This document shows positions 1-4,850 of a stretch of 7,831 bases of DNA, in pieces; position 1 is the stretch's first letter; every line of letters begins with the position of its first letter. The notes beneath the pieces are model-generated. The model searched no databases. It saw nothing but the letters and a program-made list of their open reading frames with translations, and was not told the origin of the DNA. A program made the translations under genes and the position numbers. The stretch is from an uncultured Prevotella sp. Lineage in GTDB: Bacteria > Bacteroidota > Bacteroidia > Bacteroidales > Bacteroidaceae. The DNA is taken from the NCBI GenBank assembly GCA_900551985.1, contig URYG01000151.1, positions 1-7,831 on the forward strand, written 5' to 3'.

Positions 1-551
1 GCCACCTTCCGGATATCCTTCTCATGAACCAGACAGAGGGGACGGATGATGGTGAGCGGATAATGCTTCAACCGCAGGCTAGGAAGCATCGTGGAGGCAG
101 AACCCTCGAAGGTGATATTCATCAGGAAAGTAACGAGGATATCATCCATGTGATGGCCCAGGGCTATCTTATTGAAACCATTATTCACCGCAAACTCGAA
201 AAGCGTCTTTCGACGGTTCCACGCACAGAGGAAACAACGGGTCTTGCGGGGATCGGTGGATTCATCGAAGGAACTATGAAGGATATGGAGACGCACGCCC
301 TGCTCCCGGCAAAACTCCTGGAGATAACTGCGATCGGTCTCGTAGGGAATGTTGTCCATGATGATATGGGCTGCCTCTACCTCGATATGGGGCTTGTAGA
401 TGCGGGCACGCTGCGCCAGCATTCGCACCAGCTCCAGCGAATCCTTGCCGCCACTGAGTGCTATCAAAATCCTGTCGCCATCCTCCAGAAGACGATAATC
501 TACACATCCCTTGTTAAACCGCTTGAAAACCTGCTGTTCTGACTTGTTCAT
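1..551 (-). CDS. ttcA: TtcA-like tRNA 2-thiocytidine synthetase (PP-loop ATPase), 3' end outside window
   Basis: Translating the minus strand from the ATG at 549-551 gives an open frame of 183 codons that leaves the window with no stop, so only the N-terminal part is present. Visible motifs are the PP-loop SGGKDS (residues 33-38), which binds ATP and adenylates the target base; a CxxC pair (Cys106 and Cys109, in RCFLCAW); and LGHHMDD (131-137). A later RPL...EKDI stretch also matches the TtcA family. The CxxC separates it from the related lysidine synthetase TilS. Family knowledge: TtcA is a cytoplasmic Fe-S-dependent enzyme that thiolates C32 of certain tRNAs; the third cluster cysteine would lie beyond the edge. 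It lies downstream of rny on the same strand, separated by a probable terminator, and I see no clear promoter of its own. The alternative is a related PP-loop ATPase of unknown tRNA target. Confidence 0.85.
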   Translation of the reverse strand, partial: MNKSEQQVFKRFNKGCVDYRLLEDGDRILIALSGGKDSLELVRMLAQRARIYKPHIEVEAAHIIMDNIPYETDRSYLQEFCREQGVRLHILHSSFDESTDPRKTRCFLCAWNRRKTLFEFAVNNGFNKIALGHHMDDILVTFLMNITFEGSASTMLPSLRLKHYPLTIIRPLCLVHEKDIRKV

Positions 552-605
552 ATTGAAAGAGTAATTGAAAAGAGAATTTGAAAAAGAAATCAAAAGAAAT
601 AAGAA

Positions 606-635
606 AGCCGCTGAACCCTTGCGAGAACAGCGGCT
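606..635 (-). terminator. Probable intrinsic terminator after rny
   Basis: A perfect 8-bp GC-rich inverted repeat (AGCCGCTG at 606-613, CAGCGGCT at 628-635) encloses a 14-nt loop. Read on the minus strand, the second arm runs into TTCTTATTTCTTTTG, a T-rich but interrupted tract. It lies about 70 nt past the rny stop codon and before the TtcA-like start, as expected for the end of the coiled-coil/zapA/rny transcript. The broken T-run means some readthrough is possible. Confidence 0.65.
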
Positions 636-707
636 ATACCTTATTGTAATCTATTTACAGAATTATCTGTCATTTCCAGATACCGGACTCTACCCTTTGT
701 CCCTGCA

Positions 708-2240
708 TTACTTGGCGTAAGCCACGCTGCGGGTCTCACGAATCACGGTAATCTTTACCTGACCCGGATAGGTCATCTCGTTCTGGATCTTGGTTGCAAT
801 CTCATCAGAGAGCTTGATACTCTGCTCATCGCTCATCTTGTCGGCACCCACGATGACACGAAGCTCACGACCTGCCTGGATGGCATAGGTCTTGGTTACG
901 CCAGGATAGCTCATGGCGATAGCCTCAAGATCGTTCAATCGCTTGATATATGCCTCTACAATCTCACGGCGGGCACCAGGACGAGCACCAGAGATAGCAT
1001 CACATACCTGAACGATAGGAGCCAACAATGTGTTCATCTCCATCTCGTCGTGGTGAGCACCGATGGCATTGCAGATATCTGCCTTCTCCTTGTACTTCTC
1101 GGCAATCTTGGCACCATAGAGTGCGTGTGGCAACTCGCTCTCCTCGTCTGGCACCTTACCGATATCGTGCAACAGACCGGCACGCTTTGCCTTCTTTGGG
1201 TTCAAGCCCAGCTCAGAAGCCATCACCGCACAGAGATTGGCGGTTTCGCGCGCATGCTGCAAGAGGTTCTGACCATAGGATGAACGGTACTTCATCTTAC
1301 CGATGATACGGATCAACTCTGGATGCAGACCATGGATACCGAGGTCGATGGCTGTACGCTTACCGGTCTCGATGATCTCATTATCCAACTGCTTCTTCAC
1401 CTTGGCTACCACCTCCTCGATACGGGCTGGGTGGATACGGCCATCAGAAACCAACTGATGGAGAGCCAGACGGCAAACCTCACGGCGCACAGGGTCGAAG
1501 GCTGAGATAACGATAGCCTCAGGAGTATCATCTACCACGATTTCCACTCCGGTGGCAGCCTCGAGGGCACGGATGTTGCGGCCTTCACGACCGATGATGC
1601 GTCCCTTGACCTCATCATTATCGATATGGAATACAGAGACAGAGTTCTCGATAGCAGTCTCGGTAGCCACACGCTGGATGGTCTGGATTACGATCTTCTT
1701 AGCCTGCTGGTTGGCATTGAGCTTGGCATCATCCATGATCTCATTGATGTAGCTGGCTGCATCAAGACGAGCCTGATCCTTCAAGCTTTCTACCAAGCGG
1801 CTCTTCGCCTCCTCGGCACTGAGACCGGAAAGCTCTTCGAGCTTAGCCTGCTCCTGCTTCTGCATCTTCTCGAGTTCCTGCTGCTTCACGGCGAGGAGCT
1901 TCTTCTCATTGTCGATGCGCTGCTGATACTGCTCTACCTCCTGCTTGCGGCGACCGAGGTCTTCCTGGCGCTGGTTGAGCGAGATTTCGCGCTGCTTGAG
2001 CTTGTTTTCACCCTGCTGGATGCGGGAGTTGCGCTGCTGCACCTCCTTCTCCAACTCGGCTTTCTTATTGAGGAACTTCTCCTTTACTTCGAGAAGCTTT
2101 TTCTCCTTTACTACTTCTGCCTCTTTGTTGGCAGCATCTATCATTTCATTATATTTTCCCTTAATGACATAACGGAAAATGACATACCCCACGATACCTC
2201 CCAACACGAGAGCTACCAGGGCCGCTATTATTGTTACCAT
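708..2240 (-). CDS. rny: Ribonuclease Y (membrane-anchored endoribonuclease)
   Basis: The 510-aa protein has the full RNase Y layout. A hydrophobic N-terminal membrane segment (about 3-24) is followed by a long Lys/Glu/Gln-rich coiled coil (about 30-150). A KH domain carries the GxxG loop GREG (217-220). An HD domain contains His329 (QHARE), the metal-binding pair His358-Asp359 (LLHDIGK), GAHHDE (394-399) and Asp414 in the CDAISGARPG motif. Length is close to the usual roughly 520 aa, so the gene looks intact. Family knowledge: RNase Y starts mRNA decay and processes transcripts at the inner face of the membrane. It is the last gene of the run after zapA, with a 25-nt gap, and the terminator at 606-635 follows it. 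The ATG at 2238-2240 leads directly into the membrane segment, which supports this start. Confidence 0.97.
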   Translation of the reverse strand: MVTIIAALVALVLGGIVGYVIFRYVIKGKYNEMIDAANKEAEVVKEKKLLEVKEKFLNKKAELEKEVQQRNSRIQQGENKLKQREISLNQRQEDLGRRKQEVEQYQQRIDNEKKLLAVKQQELEKMQKQEQAKLEELSGLSAEEAKSRLVESLKDQARLDAASYINEIMDDAKLNANQQAKKIVIQTIQRVATETAIENSVSVFHIDNDEVKGRIIGREGRNIRALEAATGVEIVVDDTPEAIVISAFDPVRREVCRLALHQLVSDGRIHPARIEEVVAKVKKQLDNEIIETGKRTAIDLGIHGLHPELIRIIGKMKYRSSYGQNLLQHARETANLCAVMASELGLNPKKAKRAGLLHDIGKVPDEESELPHALYGAKIAEKYKEKADICNAIGAHHDEMEMNTLLAPIVQVCDAISGARPGARREIVEAYIKRLNDLEAIAMSYPGVTKTYAIQAGRELRVIVGADKMSDEQSIKLSDEIATKIQNEMTYPGQVKITVIRETRSVAYAK

Positions 2241-2265
2241 ATATATATTATAATTATTAATATTC

Positions 2266-2556
2266 TTACTTAGCCAAGGAATCTTCTATCTCCGCAGTCA
2301 GCTTGTCCAGAATATCATTATATGGTTGGGTATCATTTTTATCTGATTCCTTCTCGAATCTCAAAGCCACGTCGATGAGAGCCATATACAAAATCTCCTT
2401 GTCGCTCTTGCGCCCCTTGAAGATTTTAGCATACGAATTGACGATCTCATCGATCAACTTAGCCGACTTACGATAATACTCCTCATCCTCTCTCGGTATT
2501 CTTACCGTGAGGTCGGTATCATATACATGTAATCTGATCTGTAATTTATCTTCCAT
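2266..2556 (-). CDS. zapA: Cell division protein ZapA
   Basis: I place the start at the ATG at 2554-2556, giving 96 aa beginning MEDKLQIRLHVYDTDL, the usual beginning of Bacteroidota ZapA proteins. The same frame is open up to an ATG at 2610, but those 18 extra residues would overlap the upstream gene by 28 nt and do not look like ZapA. GCGGAGG about 8 nt before the internal ATG supports the shorter form. The protein has the small N-terminal beta domain (including TVRIPREDEEYYRKSA) and a helical C-terminal half that forms the coiled coil in this family. Family knowledge: ZapA binds FtsZ and bundles its filaments at the division ring. It sits between the coiled-coil gene and rny with gaps of 26 and 25 nt, so co-transcription is likely. 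Confidence 0.88.
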   Translation of the reverse strand: MEDKLQIRLHVYDTDLTVRIPREDEEYYRKSAKLIDEIVNSYAKIFKGRKSDKEILYMALIDVALRFEKESDKNDTQPYNDILDKLTAEIEDSLAK

Positions 2557-2582
2557 CTGATCTGCCTCCGCTCCAATAGTTA

Positions 2583-2876
2583 TTACTTGTCGCTCAGTAG
2601 CGTTATACACTTGTTGACATCTCTGATGAGCTTGGCGATGCGCTTCTGGGTGGTCTCCATGTCGGAGTCGGAAATCGTCATCATCTTCGCCATCTTCAGA
2701 CTGTCGTAATCATGCTTTGCCTGAGTCAACTTCTCCTGCAATTCCTTGATCTTGGCATCGCGCTCATCCACCATCGCATACAGCTCTGCATTCTCATGCT
2801 TGATATCTTCAAACTTGAGAATCATCTGCCTTACTCTTGTGGCAAACGTATTGATTGTTTTCTCACTAGCACTCAT
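2583..2876 (-). CDS. Small coiled-coil protein upstream of zapA (hypothetical, ZapB-like in form)
   Basis: The 97-aa protein has no signal peptide, no membrane segment and no catalytic motif. Almost all of it looks helical and charged: residues about 18-65 have heptad-like spacing of Leu/Ile/Met with many Glu/Lys, and the C-terminal part (about 75-97) is a second amphipathic helix. It opens the run that leads into zapA and rny and lies just behind the promoter at 2897-2928, with a predicted leader of only about 15 nt. From memory, a short coiled-coil gene before zapA is common in Bacteroidota. By size, coiled-coil character and position it could be a functional counterpart of ZapB, the coiled-coil partner of ZapA in Gammaproteobacteria, but I see no sequence match to ZapB. 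It is confidently a gene; its function is an inference. Confidence 0.85.
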   Translation of the reverse strand: MSASEKTINTFATRVRQMILKFEDIKHENAELYAMVDERDAKIKELQEKLTQAKHDYDSLKMAKMMTISDSDMETTQKRIAKLIRDVNKCITLLSDK

Positions 2877-2896
2877 GACTTTTTATTTTTTGGCTA

Positions 2897-2928
2897 CAAA
2901 TTTAAGAGAATAATTTGAAAAAAACAAA
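2897..2928 (-). promoter_or_regulatory. Bacteroidota-type promoter for the coiled-coil/zapA/rny operon
   Basis: On the minus strand TTTG (plus-strand CAAA, 2925-2928) is followed after exactly 20 nt by TAAATTTG (plus-strand CAAATTTA, 2897-2904). This matches the Bacteroidota primary sigma factor consensus TTTG-N(about 20)-TAnnTTTG in both boxes. Transcription should start near 2890, giving a leader of about 15 nt before the ATG at 2876. The -33 box adjoins and partly shares bases with the terminator of the gene upstream. Confidence 0.8.
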
Positions 2929-2965
2929 TATTCTCCTGTTTTTTTTATCTTTTAGGGAGAATATT
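2927..2965 (-). terminator. Intrinsic terminator of the 216-aa hypothetical gene
   Basis: A perfect 10-bp inverted repeat (AATATTCTCC at 2927-2936 and GGAGAATATT at 2956-2965) encloses 19 nt. On the minus strand the hairpin begins two bases after the TAG stop at 2968-2970 and runs into TGTTTTTTTC, a good T-tract. The stem is AT-rich at its base and has four G/C pairs, so it may be moderate in strength. The terminator and the following promoter are fused here. Confidence 0.75.
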
Positions 2966-2967
2966 GG

Positions 2968-3618
2968 CTACTTTCCCATCTTTTGCTTTGCCTTTTCCAC
3001 CTCTTCATCAGATGGACGTGGCTCCTTCTTTGCCAACATCAGTACCTGGAAGGTGAAATCGGTAACCCATTGCTGGCTGAACTTCAGACGGGTGTTGAAG
3101 TGGCGCAAGCCTACCACGGTCTTGAGCACGCTGGCATCCGAGAAATCGTTCTTGTTGAAGATATCGTCCACAGTCTGTGCAGTGAGCTTATAGAGGGTCT
3201 TCTTCATGAAGCTTGGCAGACGAAGCTTGAACTTCATCAGGTTGCCCATGAGCATCATCAGATCCTGGGTGAAATTCTGGAACTGGATGAGATAGGTATT
3301 GACATCCTGGAGTTTCTGGCAGTTCTTGCGGATGCTGGCATCAATCTCCTTGAAAAAGTTATCGTCGGTATCATAGATGTTCTTCATCATCTTCTTGACC
3401 TGTGCCTTCTCGCCAATGCCCAGACGGTTGTTGACGGTAGGAACATGGAGGCTGGTCTTGAAGACACGGAGGTCTGGAAGCATAGCCAGATTGGTGATAC
3501 CTAATTGTGAAGCCAAGGCAGCCTGGAAATATACACGGACCAGGGTCATGTAGTCTTCCATTCCACCTACTTTCTTATCTTCGTCTTTACGACTGAATAG
3601 TTTAGAAAATATTCCCAT
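2968..3618 (-). CDS. Conserved-looking hypothetical protein, 216 aa, helical and soluble
   Basis: I do not recognise the family. The N-terminus MGIFSKLFSRKDEDKK is a short amphipathic, basic stretch that could touch the membrane; there is no signal peptide or true transmembrane segment. The rest looks mainly alpha-helical, with alternating hydrophobic and charged residues, a Met/Phe-rich section (about 110-145, including DLMMLMGNLMKFKLRLP), and a charged Lys/Glu-rich tail. No catalytic or nucleotide-binding motif is visible. Codon use resembles its neighbours, and the gene has its own promoter (3659-3690) and terminator (2927-2965), so it is very probably real and transcribed alone. It lies between the cell division/RNase Y run and the polysaccharide genes, which gives no firm hint of its role. 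Confidence 0.88.
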   Translation of the reverse strand: MGIFSKLFSRKDEDKKVGGMEDYMTLVRVYFQAALASQLGITNLAMLPDLRVFKTSLHVPTVNNRLGIGEKAQVKKMMKNIYDTDDNFFKEIDASIRKNCQKLQDVNTYLIQFQNFTQDLMMLMGNLMKFKLRLPSFMKKTLYKLTAQTVDDIFNKNDFSDASVLKTVVGLRHFNTRLKFSQQWVTDFTFQVLMLAKKEPRPSDEEVEKAKQKMGK

Positions 3619-3658
3619 TCTTAATCTTATTTATTCATTAATGTTCTTAAATGTTCTG

Positions 3659-3690
3659 CAAAAATACAATAAAATCGCAAAATACCCAAA
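3659..3690 (-). promoter_or_regulatory. Bacteroidota-type promoter for the 216-aa hypothetical gene
   Basis: On the minus strand TTTG (plus-strand CAAA at 3687-3690), a 20-nt spacer, then TATTTTTG (plus-strand CAAAAATA at 3659-3666). Both boxes match TTTG-N(about 20)-TAnnTTTG. The predicted start is near 3652, giving a leader of roughly 34 nt before the ATG at 3616-3618. Confidence 0.75.
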
Positions 3691-3757
3691 TTAAGAGGTA
3701 GTTTTTTTCCCTTAAAGTATATTTTTCCTATATTATATGAAGATTTTAGGCTGATTA

Positions 3758-3789
3758 TTTTCACCGCTCAATATTTTTTAGTAACTTTG
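3758..3789 (+). promoter_or_regulatory. Probable promoter for the rmlA polysaccharide operon
   Basis: TAACTTTG (3782-3789) matches the TAnnTTTG box exactly. Twenty nt upstream lies TTTT (3758-3761), a one-mismatch form of the TTTG -33 box. The predicted start is near 3796, giving a leader of about 115 nt, long for this window (the other two are about 15 and 34 nt). The weaker -33 box would fit a regulated promoter. Confidence 0.6.
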
Positions 3790-3815
3790 CCACGTTTTTA
3801 AAGACGTTTTTTCAG

Positions 3816-3850
3816 TTCCGCACAGAGACTGCACTGCCTGCGGAATGTGC
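3816..3850 (+). promoter_or_regulatory. Leader hairpin with competing pairing upstream of rmlA
   Basis: TTCCGCA (3816-3822) and TGCGGAA (3839-3845) form a perfect 7-bp stem with a 16-nt loop. GCACA (3820-3824) can instead pair with TGTGC (3846-3850), which breaks the first stem, so the two are mutually exclusive. No T-run follows, so it is not an ordinary terminator. It may be a regulatory leader element or chance; its function is not shown by the sequence. Confidence 0.4.
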
Positions 3851-3876
3851 AACATATAAAAAAGGTATAATAAGAA

Positions 3877-3891
3877 CTTTTACCGTAAAAG
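3877..3891 (+). repeat. 15-nt dyad in the rmlA leader
   Basis: CTTTTAC (3877-3883) and GTAAAAG (3885-3891) form a perfect 7-bp inverted repeat around a single C. The one-base centre makes it a poor RNA hairpin but a plausible binding site for a dimeric regulator. It ends 21 nt before the rmlA start codon. Confidence 0.45.
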
Positions 3892-3912
3892 AAAAGAAAT
3901 AAAGAAGAAGAT

Positions 3913-4788
3913 ATGAAAGGAATCGTATTAGCAGGTGGTTCGGGTACCAGACTGTACCCCATCACCAAGGGCATCAGCAAGCAGCTGATTCCTATCTTTG
4001 ACAAACCCATGATATATTATCCCGTATCAGTTCTGATGCTGGCAGGCATCAAGGAGATCCTGATTATCTCGACTCCTTTCGACCTGCCAGGATTCAAGAG
4101 ACTGCTGGGCGACGGAAGCGAACTGGGGGTTCACTTCGAGTATGCTGAACAGCCTTCGCCCGACGGACTGGCTCAGGCGTTCATCATAGGCGAGAAATTC
4201 ATAGGGAAGGATGATGTATGTCTCGTGCTGGGTGACAACATCTTCTACGGAGCCGGATTCACCGGACTGCTGAAGGAGAGCGTGAAGGCTGCCAAAGAGG
4301 GACAGGCAAGCGTATTCGGCTACTACGTGAACGATCCGGAAAGATACGGCGTGGCGGAGTTTGACAAGGACGGCAACTGCCTGAGCATCGAGGAGAAGCC
4401 GGCACAGCCTAAGAGTAACTATGCCGTGGTGGGTCTCTACTTCTACCCTAACAGCGTGGTGGAAGTGGCGAAGCACATCAAGCCTAGTGCGCGTGGAGAG
4501 CTGGAGATTACCACAGTGAACCAGCACTATCTGGCAGAGAAGACCCTGAAGGTAAGAACCCTGCAGCGCGGTTTTGCCTGGCTAGACACCGGTACTCACG
4601 ACAGTCTTTCAGAAGCCAGCACCTTCATCGAGGTGATAGAGAAGCGCCAGGGACTGAAGATAGCCTGCCTGGAAGAGATAGCCTACAACCAGGGATGGAT
4701 CGGCAAGGAACAGCTGAAGAAACTGGCAGAACCGATGCTCAAGAACGGATACGGACAGTATCTGATGGCTCTCGCTAAGAACTTATAA
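3913..4788 (+). CDS. rmlA: Glucose-1-phosphate thymidylyltransferase (RmlA/RfbA)
   Basis: The 291-aa protein is full length for the family. The N-terminus has the nucleotide-binding loop GGSGTRLYPIT (8-18), then KQLIPIFDKPM (23-33) with the active-site lysine. LGDN (106-109) includes the likely Mg-binding Asp108, EEKP (160-163) contributes a sugar-phosphate-binding lysine, and WLDTGTHD (223-230) carries the second metal-binding Asp225. Known role: RmlA joins dTTP and glucose-1-phosphate to make dTDP-glucose in the cytoplasm, the first step to dTDP-rhamnose and other dTDP-sugars. The ATG at 3913 gives the normal MKGIVLAGG start. It heads the plus-strand run, 62 nt before the Wzz/BY-kinase gene with no terminator between, so it is probably the first gene of a polysaccharide operon. 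No rmlB, rmlC or rmlD is in view. Confidence 0.97.
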   Translation: MKGIVLAGGSGTRLYPITKGISKQLIPIFDKPMIYYPVSVLMLAGIKEILIISTPFDLPGFKRLLGDGSELGVHFEYAEQPSPDGLAQAFIIGEKFIGKDDVCLVLGDNIFYGAGFTGLLKESVKAAKEGQASVFGYYVNDPERYGVAEFDKDGNCLSIEEKPAQPKSNYAVVGLYFYPNSVVEVAKHIKPSARGELEITTVNQHYLAEKTLKVRTLQRGFAWLDTGTHDSLSEASTFIEVIEKRQGLKIACLEEIAYNQGWIGKEQLKKLAEPMLKNGYGQYLMALAKNL

Positions 4789-4850
4789 GAAACTGGTACC
4801 TGAGAATTCATTCATATACAAATTCAACGCAAAATAATAACATTAAAATA

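Larger units (their letters stand above)
3619..3912. other. Divergent intergenic region between the hypothetical gene and rmlA
   Basis: This 294-nt AT-rich stretch has no convincing gene. It holds a leftward promoter (3659-3690), a rightward promoter (3758-3789), an AT-rich block between them, and the rmlA leader (about 3796-3912). In the middle block, TTAAG (3691-3695) and CTTAA (3711-3715) form a weak inverted repeat. A reading frame on the minus strand over 3798-4010 is not a gene, since it mostly covers the rmlA leader and start. Confidence 0.8.

Noticed and set aside
24..542. 172-aa plus-strand frame at the left edge
   Set aside because: The opposite strand encodes the SGGKDS, CxxC and GHHMDD motifs of a TtcA-like enzyme in one continuous frame.
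657..670. Inverted repeat ACAGA-ATTA-TCTGT downstream of rny
   Set aside because: The stem is only 5 bp and lacks a T-tract; the 8-bp GC-rich stem at 606-635 is the better terminator.
1626..2273. Leucine-rich 215-aa frame on the plus strand opposite rny
   Set aside because: It is the antisense shadow of the Lys/Glu/Gln-rich coiled coil of RNase Y, whose CTT/CTC-type complements read as leucine runs. The true gene has clear KH and HD motifs.
2983..3504. 173-aa plus-strand frame opposite the 216-aa gene
   Set aside because: The minus-strand gene has a matching promoter, start and terminator; the plus-strand frame has no promoter and a composition typical of an antisense reading.
3866..3871. 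TATAAT, an E. coli-type -10 box in the rmlA leader
   Set aside because: Bacteroidota primary sigma factor uses TAnnTTTG; there is no suitable partner box upstream, and such hexamers are frequent in AT-rich DNA.
4789..4850. Possible separate promoter for the Wzz/BY-kinase gene
   Set aside because: I found no TAnnTTTG box on the plus strand in this gap and no terminator before it, so readthrough from rmlA is simpler.
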